Assembly: GCA_028551475.1 (NCBI GenBank)
Contig: CM052359.1
Location: 2,977,583-3,041,582, forward strand
Source of the DNA: Casuarina equisetifolia
Taxonomy: Eukaryota > Streptophyta > Magnoliopsida > Fagales > Casuarinaceae
DNA: 64,000 nucleotides
Reading direction: 5' to 3'
Under the pieces are notes generated by a model. The model searched no databases. It was given only the letters and a program-made list of their open reading frames with translations, and was not told the origin of the DNA. How positions within the stretch are numbered: position 1 is the first letter of the stretch; each line of letters starts with the position of its first letter. This document shows positions 45,820 to 56,447 of this stretch, in pieces. The position numbers and the translations under genes were made by a program.

Positions 45820-47411
45820 GCAACATGTGGAGGATAGTTTGGCTGAAAACTATAAAACAAGCGCTTCTTGGGAGGCAACCCAAGTATTTTGTTAGCAGTT
45901 TGGTTAGAAGTTTTGTCACCACCATCTTTTCAGAGCTTTACGTGGATATGACCTACAATCAAGGGAGTTTTCTCATTCCTATTCCTTCATTATTATTGCT
46001 TTCTTTTGTTTTTGCATTGAGGACAATGCTTCATTCAAGTTTGGGGGTAGGGAAAGAACCTTTGTGCTAAATTTGATTGAAATTTTTTTTTTGTCATGAT
46101 TACATCCCATGTTGTGAATTCTTGGTGATTCTTTGGAAGATATAGATTTTTTTTCAAACTTGCAATTGTGGTGTGAATTAAATGTGATTTTGATTATGTT
46201 GATCCACCTATTAAGCACTAAAAGTCCTTCAATTTTGAAATTGTGTGTATTTCTAAAGAATATTCATATGAAGTATGTGATTTTCTTAGATCTCACCTGA
46301 ATCTTAGAATTTGTTTGATTTTCTCTTGAGGCGAAATCCTAAGCTGCATCTAATTGAGAAAATGATTTAGGCCATTCTTTGGATCGTTTGAGCCTTTCAA
46401 GCCAACCTTATTTATTTATCACCAGTCACCCCGCTGAGCCTTGATTCATATCCATTTTTTTTATTTAACACCCACATATATATACCCTTGAGCCTTTGAC
46501 AAATTATCTTTTCGTCCTACACCCTTGAACATATTGATTTTTAGGATATAAGTCTATATGAGTGAAGAGAAGTCGAGGAGAAGGATGTTATATGGGAAGA
46601 ATGTTGATTGCAATGATTATGTAGCATAATATGTTGCTTTTGTGAATGAAAAAAAAAAAAAAGCAACATCTGTCCAAGAATGGAATTCTCTTATTGCTTA
46701 TTGTCAAATTCAAGCAACTAAAGGTTCAGAAATTGACTTTTGCATAGTAGTTGGATGTCATCAACAAGATAAGATTATAATGGTTACATTTCTAGTCCTA
46801 CTACTTACTTTATGATTGCAAGCATGATTGTGACTTTTGTAAGTGTCAAAATCCAAGTGAAATCAAGTATTTTTGAAAAAATAAATAAATGAAAGAAGTG
46901 GTGATAGAAAGATCATTTGCAAAAAAAAAAAAAAAAGAAAGCAAAGAAAAGAAGTGACAAAAGCTCAAATTAGATCCTAGAAAGCAATGTATTCATGGGT
47001 GAATTTAGCCTAAATGACTTTCATCTTACCCCTAGCCCAACCTTACATTACAAGCTTATAAAAGTCCTATTGATTTTTGATTAGATGATTGGCTTACATT
47101 AGTGGAGAGAGGAATGAAAAGCAAACATATAAGGTTTGGTTAAAGATTTTAAGAGATTGTATATTAATGTGAATCTATTTGGAGTGCATATAGTTGAAAA
47201 GATAAGGACTCACACACACACATGCGGTCAACATAGTTAAGAGTCTATCTTATCTTATGAAACAATTGTGGTGTTTGGATGAAAGCTATATTTTTCTTTG
47301 AATTGTTAAGTTGAGCAATTATGGGAGAATATCATGAAGGGGTTTTATCTAAAACATATATTGTTTATTGCTTTTGCTAGAGGACTAGCAAAATGTTAAG
47401 TTTGGGGGTTT
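45820..47411 (+). other. non-coding 3' internal region of the Athila-like element
   Basis: Begins with the post-pol phrase cttcttgggaggcaaccc typical of these elements. It contains A runs near 46650 and 46920 and ends with a purine/G-rich tract (gtttgggggtt) just before the 3' LTR. No open frame of note. Confidence 0.7.
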
Positions 47412-48709
47412 TGATAACTTTATTTTTATAGAGTTATTTTACCTATTTTTTAGGCAATAAATAATACAATGCTTATGAGAAAATATTTGAACTCCTATTA
47501 TTTATTTGAATTTGTCTTGTTTTTGTAGCATAAGGAGGCAAGGAGAAAAGGGATGAACATGGAGAACCTGATGCTTATTGTGTGGCAAAATTATAATATC
47601 AAGATCAAGAGAGTCAAGATGGGCTTGGGCTTTGGATAATTGTTATTAGATTTTCTATTGTTATTGGATTTTCTATTTAAATAGAAAACCCAGTCATGTT
47701 AGGAATTCAAGTCTCAATTAACTTAGGAGTTCAAAACCCAATTGTTTTAGGTCTCTAAAACCCAATTGTTTTAGGTCTCTAAAACCCAATTGTTTTAGGT
47801 CTCTAAAACCTAATTCTACTAGGATAGGAGATAGGTCTAAACCTAAACCCTATTTAAGAGAAGAGAAGAGGCAAAAGAAAGGAGGAGGAAATTGAGCACA
47901 ACTCAAGAAAGAAGCCAAGAATTCAAGGTTTTCTTGAAGAGAAGACAAAAAGGGTGACAGACTTCTTGTTCTTGGATTCAAGATGCCTTCTTTATTTCTT
48001 ATTACCATTCTTCCTCATTATTTCTTTATGTTTTAGTTTATTTTTGTTAAAGCTACGATGTAACCTAATTATGATGGTATGAATCTTATGATTATTATGT
48101 TTTGCAAGATATTTTATTTATGTGAAGTTACATATTACGGAGTTTAATGCTTTTAGGTGATTAGCTACCACTTAGATGACTTGATTTGCATGTTAAAGAC
48201 CGACAGGAAATAGCATGCAGTTGCTTCTTGTAATATGTAACCATAAATTAAATATGGATAGACATATACCATATTGTTTGTGTGGCTTTTGGTGTAAACT
48301 GGGAATATTCATAGATCCTAATGCATTTGGTTTGTTTCAATTCATATATAGAGATATAGTGAATTAATAAACTAAGTAGGTTTGCTATACCTAGACATAG
48401 GATAGTGAATAAATTGTGAAGTTCCGCCATCACATAGATATTATCCCTCTTGCAAGCATAAATAATCAATATTAATACCTAGTAATTATGGTGAAATCAT
48501 ATGCTCTAACATATTTCTTGTATTTAGTTTTCTTAGATTTAGTTAGTTAATCTATCATCTATTAATTTGATTTGCTAGATAAATTCTAGGAGTTGTTCAC
48601 TGTTAGTAATTAATTGGTTTAGTAATCACCAATCTCTATGGGACGATATCTTTCTTATCATTATATTACTTGTTCGACATGTTCACTTGCATTTAGATTT
48701 CACCGAACA
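47412..48709 (+). repeat. 3' LTR, 1298 bp
   Basis: Identical in layout to the 5' LTR, but with three instead of two copies of the 24-bp unit (47737-47808), which explains the 24-bp length difference exactly. Confidence 0.92.
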
Positions 48710-49420
48710 AAGTGCAAAGAAAAATGATTTTTCCATCCCAAAACACTTTGAGGATAACCAACACATGCAAGATGAGGAGGCATACAAGGATAAGAATGGG
48801 TTTGATATGCAAAATATTATTAAAGCAAATGAATTAACAAAGGATGTCATAACGGAATTCGAATGGTATAGTGAACAAACAACACGGAAAGAAAAGCAAC
48901 AAATACAATTGTTGTGGGCATTGATGTAGGAATTGAAACAAAGTTTAACTTTAAACTCCATGCATATGATTCAATGTTTTATATATATAATATTTTTTAT
49001 AGCACCTAATGAACAGGAGAGATTCAAATTAGAGTTTTGTTGTTTTCAAATTAGGAGTCCTTCTATTATTTTGACTAAGTTTAAGGTGGACAATCATGAG
49101 CAAATTTATTTAGTTGATCAATTTAAAGAAGATGATAAGGGTAAAATAATTAAGGAATATGAAGAAAATCAGGTAGTTGAACATCAACTTGAGATTGTTT
49201 TGCCCATTCCATTTTTCTCTAACTCACCATGGCTATAGCCATTTACTAATCAAGATCTCCATGTTATGAACTCCTTGTCCCTTTATGTTTGTGTGCTTCC
49301 GCATGCACTTAGTTGATGCAAGATCTAATCAAAGTCACTTTCCATCTCATAAAGAATATCCCCAAATTGCTCTTTCAGTTGCTCATAATGCTTATCTTTA
49401 TAATGAGATATTAAGGGAGA
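48710..49420 (+). repeat. LINE ORF1 relic, right part
   Basis: Continues the relic cut at 42403 and matches 59937-60650. Frames at 48687-48929 (its first 23 bp are LTR) and 48933-49238 are pieces of the old ORF. The right end adjoins the upstream region of the next CLE gene; no UGT lies between. Confidence 0.6.
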
Positions 49421-50119
49421 TGTAAAAAGTAACAAGGATCTTGTAAAAGTCTCTATATAGAGATAAGTTGTGAAGGTCTCCATGCTAAAATGGAAAATAG
49501 TAATATTTTTCCCAAAAAGAAGCATTATTTGATGGGAAAAAGCAAATGATTAAATCAGAAGATCCCACAACATTGAATAAATTAAAATAAATATGAAATT
49601 ATTGCGTTGTCTTTTAAATTCTACGATTAAAAAAATGGAATGATTATGTTTCACGTTCTCTCCGTAGGCATTTTATTATTACGTGATGGATGCATGTCAT
49701 TATCAGAGAATGTAAGGAAAAGAGAGTAGTAATTTGGTGAAATCAGTGGGGGAATTATTTGAAATATTCTCAAGGCTGTTTGTTGGTTTTCAGCCGTTCG
49801 GAGTGCCGGCCGTCGGACTGGGTCAGACCGTTTGGTTGTTTCGCCGTTCGACTGTTCGGCTGGTAGTCCTGACTTGGTCAAGACGTTTGGCTGTCCCGTC
49901 CAAGTCTGGATCTACAGGGATCCCGACTAGATGTGGTGTTATCCGCCGAAGTTGCCATGCACTCTCTATTACAGAAATAGCATATCAAGAAACAGACACA
50001 GAATTATGTGTAATTTTAACATTATTATTGTAACAAGTAAACTTCATGTCTTTATAAACAGTCTTCCAGCTTCTTAGATCTCCTCACTTCTTCAGCCCTG
50101 TTCTTCATATCCACCTAAC
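49421..50119 (+). promoter_or_regulatory. upstream region of the interrupted CLE gene
   Basis: Matches 26080-26811, with the GC-rich block at about 49785-49960 and a TATAAA box at 50053-50058, 67 bp before the ATG. The UGT partner is missing from this module. Confidence 0.55.
50053..50058 (+). promoter_or_regulatory. TATA box of the CLE gene at 50120
   Basis: TATAAA, at the same 67-bp spacing as the other copies. Confidence 0.55.
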
Positions 50120-50560
50120 ATGGCCAACAAAATTGCCGTCTGTATCTACATGTTCTTCTCGGTCTGCTTCGTTCTCCTTGCGAACTCCCAGGAACATGTT
50201 CTCAATGGAGACCCCACCATGAAACACAATATAGACAGACTCCATCCGTTGAGTCATTTGGGTAATGATGTCTCAAAACTTGAGCATTACCGAAAGTTGG
50301 CCGAAGTAGGAGCACTACCGGATGAAGTCGTACCTGGAGGACCAGATCCCATACATCACTTTAATGATCCCTTAGAACTTGAGCATTCCCAAAAGTTGGC
50401 CGAAGCCAGAGCCCAATCGGAACAAGCCGTACCAGGAGGATCAGATCCCATACATCACTTTTATGATCCCTCAGAACTTGAGAATTCCCAAAAGTTGGCC
50501 AAAGCTATTAGTAGACAGCTGCCTCACCTAATACATTACCATATTAGTGCCTGTGATTAG
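50120..50560 (+). CDS. CLE precursor cut by a copia element; two motifs and an LTR-encoded tail
   Basis: An open frame of 146 residues. Residues 1-129 match the four-motif precursors: signal peptide 1-23, motif 1 at 69-80 intact, motif 2 at 102-113 with Ser for Pro at position 7 (G-G-S-D-P). At 50506 a copia LTR begins, and the last 17 residues (from Ile130) come from the LTR, ending at a TAG-type stop supplied by it. Motif 1 could still be released if the gene is expressed, so it may be a truncated but usable gene rather than a dead one. Pro7 is the residue hydroxylated and arabinosylated in several CLE peptides, so motif 2 is doubtful. It is most similar to the gene at 37956, sharing Val63 and Asn82. 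Confidence 0.8.
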   Translation: MANKIAVCIYMFFSVCFVLLANSQEHVLNGDPTMKHNIDRLHPLSHLGNDVSKLEHYRKLAEVGALPDEVVPGGPDPIHHFNDPLELEHSQKLAEARAQSEQAVPGGSDPIHHFYDPSELENSQKLAKAISRQLPHLIHYHISACD

Positions 50561-50707
50561 GCACAATATCATTATAATTATTGTAAATATTTGGTTTACC
50601 TTTTTTAGGCTAGGTTATGTCTCTATAAATGTATAGCAAACATTGTAGAGAACATCACAACAATAAAAAAATTCATTCTGCTCCCTCGAGGTTTTCACTT
50701 TATTACA
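50506..50707 (+). repeat. 5' LTR of the copia element
   Basis: 202 bp. Its first bases are TATTAG rather than TGTTAA because the terminal TG has mutated to TA. It ends CTTTATTACA. Confidence 0.9.
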
Positions 50708-50721
50708 TGGTATCAATCACC
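50708..50721 (+). other. primer-binding site of the copia element
   Basis: TGGTATCAATCACC directly after the 5' LTR, resembling the initiator-Met tRNA primer site of plant copia elements. Confidence 0.7.
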
Positions 50722-51311
50722 ATAGATCCTAGCTTCCACTGCAATTTTTTTCTTCCAAATTTTTTCATCGAGTCGTGAGCCTTTTACTGGTCGTTTTTTT
50801 CATCCACCTCTGTCTTCATTTTGGTGCATTCTCTTCTCCCATTCCACTTTTTCCTTTTCTTTTGCCTTGTTTCTATTCCGCTTTCCAACACAATCATCTA
50901 CTGTTTTGTCTTTTCTTCTTTCTTCTCCGAATACCCTTTTCACCTTTTCACTTTATTCTCTTTCTCATTCCCATTTCCCAATACCCTTTTCACTTTTCAC
51001 ACTTTCTTCTCTTTTCCTGACTTCTTCTTTCCTTCTTTCCACTTTGCTTTTTCTTTTTCTCCCTTTTTCGGTTGACTTCATCCATCCTTTCCAAAATACC
51101 TTCTCTTTCCCATTCCTCAATTTTTTATCTTTTCTCATAAACCCCAGCCGCTTTCTCCCTTCTTTTCCCGTAAACCCTAGTCGCTTTTTCTCTTCTTCCT
51201 TTCTTGTTAACCCTAGCTGCACTCACCTTTCGTCACTTACCAAATTACCCAAATTACCTTTATCCTTAATTCCATCTTTTAAAACCCTAGCCGTTTTTGT
51301 TCAACTTCCTC

Positions 51312-52440
51312 ATGGCCACTACCAACAGCTCCACTATCTCTCCTCTCTGCGACCCATACCATCTCACTACTGCCGATCTTCAACCGGCATGCATTGTTTC
51401 CCAGAAGCTCACTAGCGAGGCCAACTGGCATATTTGGAGTGAGCAAATCTAAACAGTGTTCCTTGCTCAAAATAAGATGGGTTTTTTTACTAGCAAGCTC
51501 TCATGCCCCACTGGCGATGGTGACGCTGTTGCTCGTTGGGACCAATGTCATGCAACTGTGAAGACTTGGTTAACCCACTTTGTCGATTCCTCACTTGAGA
51601 CTACGGTCTCCACTACTCCCAGTGTCGCCGATGTCTGGCAATTGCTTTGAGAAAGCTTCGATCAGATAAGCAAGACCCAAAAATTTTCCCTCAAATAAGT
51701 CATCGGCACTCTCTGCTTGTCTCCTGGTGCCTCCAGCGCTGAGCTCACATCCTTCTACCTTCGTTTGAAAGAGCTTTAGGGTGCTTTAGATGCCCAACAA
51801 CCTCCTCTTCACTGTTGTTGTGGCGGCACTTGTGACACTAGTAAGCAATTTCGGCGCAGTGAGGCAAAGGATCGATCCTTGCAACTTCTTTTGGCCTTAC
51901 CAGATGAATTCCCTACCCTTCGCTCCAATGTCATGTCATATGACAAGCTACCAAGAGTGAAGAAGCTTTACTCGCTAACAAAGCAAGACTTGCTCCAGCG
52001 CATTGTTGTCGACGGCCGTTCCTCTCCCGATAGTGATGCTAGTGCGTTTTAGATGCAATGTTCTAGTCACACCCTAGTCGAGTCAGGTGCATCTTTGGCC
52101 CAAACGGGCTGGACCCATGATTTGCAATCTAGGGCCCTATCCTTAAGTGGGCCCAACGGGCCTACCTCACCTCATGCCCAGTAAGCCCCCTACATCTAGG
52201 CCAATTTACAATCATTGCAAGCGGCCTAGACACCTACACGAGACCTGCTACCAATTAATGGGCTACCCCTCTAGCAGCAAGCCTAAGCAGCGTGGTAATA
52301 ATAGGTTCAAGCCCACTAGCCAAGGGCCCTTAGCCCATAATGTTGCTGCATTTGATTCTCTGCTTTCACTTGGCTATAGCCCCACTTATCTCCCAGCTCT
52401 GGACTTCACTAGGGGATCTTCTTTTTAGGGCTCTTCAAGC
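51312..52440 (+). pseudogene. copia gag with zinc knuckle
   Basis: Starts M-A-T-T-N-S and shows the UBN2-type gag with N-W-H-I-W and later F-Y-L-R-L-K-E-L. A stop TAA appears near codon 47 and others follow. A degenerate zinc knuckle (N-H-C-K-R-P-R-H-L-H-E-T-C) lies near 52200-52245. The first Cys of the knuckle is lost. Confidence 0.75.
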
Positions 52441-52639
52441 TATCCACCCACACCCAGTCCGGGTATCTTGGACCATCATCCACCTAGCCCAAATAGCATA
52501 TATGGCAGATCCACTAGGCTTACTCTCACTGTCGATCAACAGCACAAGCTCTTGAATTTCATTAACTAAATAGGTTCCTCAAACCCATTCTTAGGTACGA
52601 TTTCTTCCCTTTCTCCCATTTCATCCTTATGAATTATCA

Positions 52640-53880
52640 ATTTAAAGGCTAGTGACCATATCACTTGTAATTTATCTCTTCTTGATTCCTTTTCTCCATG
52701 TGTTGCACCCATTAATATTACATTGCTTAATTGCTCACCTAGTCTTGTCACCCACATTGGTCGCTATCAACCTTATCCACAATTGCATCTCACCAATATT
52801 TTATATGCCCCTCGTTTTAAATACAAATTGTTATCTATTCAAAAATTAACCTATGATAACAATTGTGTAACCATTTTTTTCGATGCTTTTTGTGTATTTC
52901 AAGACCGTACGACTGGGAATCTGATCAAGCTCGGTAAGGCTGATTGAGGACTTTACTTTCTATGTTCCACTTTTTTAAAAAATTTTAGTTTTGTTTTCTC
53001 TAAATATTTAAATTCCTTAAAGTCCACTGTTTGTACTTCTAAACAACGATCTCTTTGTACTCTAATTTTTATTAATAATATTAGTTATGATCTGTTGCAT
53101 CAACATCTTGATCATTCTTCCTTAAAACAATTTTCTTTTTATGGTGTTTCTGTTTCTTGTCCTTCTTCTTTTTCCTACCTTATTTGCCCTTTAGCTAAAC
53201 AAACCCACCAACCTTTTCCCATTAGTCACACTCTGACTTACTCCATTTTTTAGCTTGTCCACATGGATGTTTGGGGTCCTCATTGAACTCCCACCCATGA
53301 CAATGCACGTTATTTTCTTACCATTGTGGATGACTTTTCCTGTGCCACTTGGACTTTCCTCCTTTAATTTAAAAGTCAAGTATTTTCCAAAATCCAAATT
53401 TCATCTCCTTGGTTTATACCTAATTCAATGCCATTGTCCCTCGCATTCGTTTTGACAATGGCTCTGAATTTTTTTCTTCTGAGTGTCGTTCCTTCCTTTC
53501 CATGAAAGACATTTTCCATGAGTCCTCCTGCATTCACACTCCTTAACAAAATTGAGTTGTTGAATGCAAACATTGGCACTTATTAGATGTAGCCTGTGCT
53601 TTAATGTTTCAAGCCCACACCCCCCCGTCATTCTAAAGGGAATGCCTTCTCACTGCCACCTATCTTGTCAACCGACTTCCCTCTTCCTCTCTTCATGGTC
53701 TCAATCCCTTTGAAAAATTATTTGGTAAACCTCCTATCTTTGACCATCTTCATGTTTTTGGTTGTCGTTGTTATGCCACCACCTTAGGCCCTCGAGATAA
53801 GCTTAGTCCTTGCGCCCTTCCATGCATTTTAATAGGTTATCTTCCTTCTCAAAAAGGTTATCATGTCTATGACCCTCAGT
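52640..53880 (+). pseudogene. copia GAG-pre-integrase and integrase region
   Basis: Broken frames give L-L-S-I-Q-K-L near 52830, then H-M-D-V-W-G-P near 53258 with I-V-D-D-F-S near 53325, the integrase core block carrying the catalytic Asp residues. Stops and frameshifts run throughout. Confidence 0.7.
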
Positions 53881-53945
53881 CCCACAAATTTTTTGTTAGC
53901 CATGATGTTTTTCAAGAAATTGTTTTTCCTTTTTTTTCCTCTTCC

Positions 53946-53986
53946 TCTTCTTCTTCTTCTTCTTCTTCTTCTTCTTCTTCTTCTTC
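53946..53986 (+). repeat. (TTC)n microsatellite
   Basis: About 13-14 TTC units in the linker between integrase and reverse transcriptase; it would encode a Ser or Leu run. Confidence 0.9.
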
Positions 53987-53990
53987 TCTT

Positions 53991-55970
53991 TTGGACAGCC
54001 TGGCCCTCTCGTCACCTCCAGTTGTGCCGGATCCTAACACGTACACTTCCTCATCATTGCCTATGGATCTTCCTAAACCAGCTCCTTCAGGTACAATTCC
54101 CATTGCCTTGCCTCTCCCCTCCAACCTTTCATTAGACACCCCTGATCTTGTATCGCCACCTTCCCTTACCCCACCTCCCCAACCTACTCACACTACTATT
54201 GCTCCTTCTATTACCCCTCCCAATCCTTCATTGCATCAATATGGCTGTCCCACTCACCCACCTATTTGGACTTCCGACTATATATGTCCTACCCTACCTC
54301 CCTCTTCCCTAACCTCCCTTTATCGGATATCTAACTATGTCTCCCTCTACCACTGTAACCCCCCTTACCAGTACTTCATAGCCTCCATGTCTACCATCAT
54401 CAAACCTACCACATACCATGAGGCCACCCAAGACCCTAATTGGATTACAGCCATGGATGCTGAACTTACTGCCCTTCAAGCTAATCATACTTGGGATATT
54501 GTTCCTTTGCCCCCTGGTCGTCGTCCTATTGGATGTAAATGGGTTTATAAGGTGAAGTATCATACTGATGGCTCCATTGAATGTTACAAAGCCCGTTTGG
54601 TTGCCAAAGGTTATAATCAACGTGAGGGCATTGACTACTAGGATACTTTCTCTCCCACAACCAAGCATGTCACTGTTCAGCTCATTATTACCATTATTGC
54701 CATCCATCATTGGCCTTCTTATCAGATGGATGTCCAAAATGCCTTCTTTCATGGTGATCTTTCGAAAAAGGTATATATGGAGCTTCCCCCCGGATTTCAC
54801 AATTAGGGGGAGCATATTGTCTATCGATTGTGAAAATCCCTTTATGGGTTAAAGCAAACTTCTCAGCAATGGAATGCCAAGTTCACTAGTGCCCTGATTG
54901 CACACGGCTTTAACTAGTCTTACCATGATTACTCCTTATTGACCAAGAGGAAAGGTAGCTCTTTTATGGCTTTACTCATTTATGTTGATGATATCTTGAT
55001 TACAGGGAATAGTCAAACAACCATTTTAGACCTCAAAAAATATTTGCATGGTGCATTCTTCATGAAGGATCTTGGTCCTTCAAAGTTTTTCTTAAGGCTT
55101 GAAATCGGTCGATCTCTAGATGGTATTTCATTAAGTCAACAAAAGTATACATTGGAACTTATTTCTGAAGCAAGTTTAGCTAGTTCAAAGCCATTAATGA
55201 TTCCTATGGTGCAGAATAAAAAATTCACAAGCCTTGAGTATGATGCTGGATCGAAAGAACAAATGAATGATCTTCCTCTTGACGATCCTTCAATCTATCA
55301 GTGACTAGTTGGATGACTAATTTATCTCATACTCACCAGGCCTAACATTACATTTCCAATCCAACTTCTTAGCTAGTTCATGCATGATCCAAAATAATCT
55401 CACATGGAAGCTGCTCTGAAAGTGATCAGATATCTTAAAAGCTGCCCAAGCCTTGGTCTCATGTTCCCATCATCTTCACCATTTGAGTTGCGAGCATATT
55501 GCAACTTTGATTACAATATATGTCCCATGAAAAGAAGATCTGCCACAGGCTTTTGTATAATGTTGGGAAACTCTCTAATTAAATGGCACTCCAAAAAACA
55601 ACCCACTGTGTCTTTATCATCAACCAAAGCAAAATACAAAGCTATGCAACTTACCATTTGTGAAATAGTTTGGATCATTGGGTTACTTAAAGATTTTGGT
55701 TTTTACATAAAGCATCTAGCATTACTCCATTGTGACAATGAAACCGCATAGAAGATTGTAGCAAACCCTATATTTCATGAGCGCACAAAGCATATTGAAG
55801 TTGAATGTCATTATGTCAGAGAAAAGCTTCAACAAGGAATTATTACGACACGACATGTGTCAACCAAGGAACAACCTACTGACCTACTCACTAAGGCACT
55901 CAACAACAAACAACATTGACATCTTCTCTCCAAGCTCAAAGTATTTAATTTATTCAAATATCCAGCTTGA
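53991..55970 (+). pseudogene. copia reverse transcriptase and RNase H
   Basis: The frame 53991-54641 covers the Pro/Ser-rich linker and the first reverse-transcriptase blocks (G-C-K-W-V-Y-K-V-K, A-R-L-V-A-K-G). After stops, 54939-55304 carries the active-site motif Y-V-D-D-I-L-I-T-G, F-F-M-K-D-L-G and L-S-Q-Q-K-Y. RNase H-like sequence follows at 55404-55900, including S-A-T-G-F-C and a T-K-H-I-E-V block. The active-site motif is intact, but at least five in-frame stops separate the parts. Confidence 0.85.
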
Positions 55971-55977
55971 GAGGGAG

Positions 55978-56179
55978 TGTTAATAGACAGCTGCCTCACC
56001 TAATACATTACCATATTAATGCCTATGATTAGGCACAATATCATTGTAATTATTGTAAATATTTAGTTTACCTTTTTCAGGCTAGGTTATGTCTCTATAA
56101 ATGTATAGCAAATATTATAAAGAACATCACAGCAATAAAGAAATTCATTCTGCTCCCTCAAGGTTTTCACTTTATTACA
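55978..56179 (+). repeat. 3' LTR of the copia element
   Basis: 202 bp with canonical TG...CA ends, preceded by the purine tract GAGAGGGAG. Confidence 0.9.
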
Positions 56180-56447
56180 AAAGCTAGAGCACAACCAAAT
56201 CAAGTCGTACTAGGAGGACCAGATCCCATACATGACTTAGACTTATATGATCCCTCAGAACTTGAGAATCCTTAAAGTTGGCCGAAGCCAAAGCACAACC
56301 GGACCAAGTCGTTCCAGGAGGACTAGATCCTATACATCACTAACTCTTATGATCCCTTGAAACTTAAGCATTCCAGAATTTTGGCTGAAGGTAGAGAACC
56401 AACGAATCAAGTCATACCAAGAGGACCAGATCCAGTGCTTCACTTTT
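56180..56447 (+). pseudogene. distal half of the interrupted CLE gene
   Basis: Resumes the CLE coding sequence in the same repeat. It holds two motifs, V-V-L-G-G-P-D-P-I-H-D with Pro4 changed to Leu, and Q-V-V-P-G-G-L-D-P-I-H-H with Pro7 changed to Leu. An in-frame TAA sits between them, and two extra residues (D-L) follow the first. The old stop is TAA. An out-of-frame terminal repeat relic extends to about 56447. It cannot be translated from its own start. Confidence 0.85.

Larger units (their letters stand above)
42404..48709 (+). mobile_element. complete gag-only Athila-like LTR retrotransposon, TSD AAGTG
   Basis: Two LTRs (42404-43677 and 47412-48709), a primer-binding site, a gag reading frame and a purine-rich tract before the 3' LTR. 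The flanking duplication is AAGTG (42399-42403 and 48710-48714), and the target DNA is continuous in the sister relic near 59935. There is no protease, reverse transcriptase or integrase: gag runs straight into the post-pol leader. The LTRs differ by about six substitutions that I could see plus one 24-bp repeat unit, so the insertion is recent. Movement would need proteins from a full relative. Confidence 0.92.
50506..56179 (+). mobile_element. complete but inactive Ty1/copia element, TSD AAAGC
   Basis: Two 202-bp LTRs (50506-50707 and 55978-56179) enclose copia domains in the order gag, zinc knuckle, integrase, reverse transcriptase and RNase H. The target duplication AAAGC (50501-50505 and 56180-56184) lies inside a CLE repeat. 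A methionine-tRNA-type primer site TGGTATCA follows the 5' LTR and a GAGAGGGAG purine tract precedes the 3' LTR. The coding part is full of stops. I count 13 differences between the LTRs, all transitions. Confidence 0.92.

Noticed and set aside
50775..51415. Several Ser/Phe/Pro-rich frames before copia gag
   Set aside because: Pyrimidine-rich leader of the copia element; three overlapping frames are open for compositional reasons.
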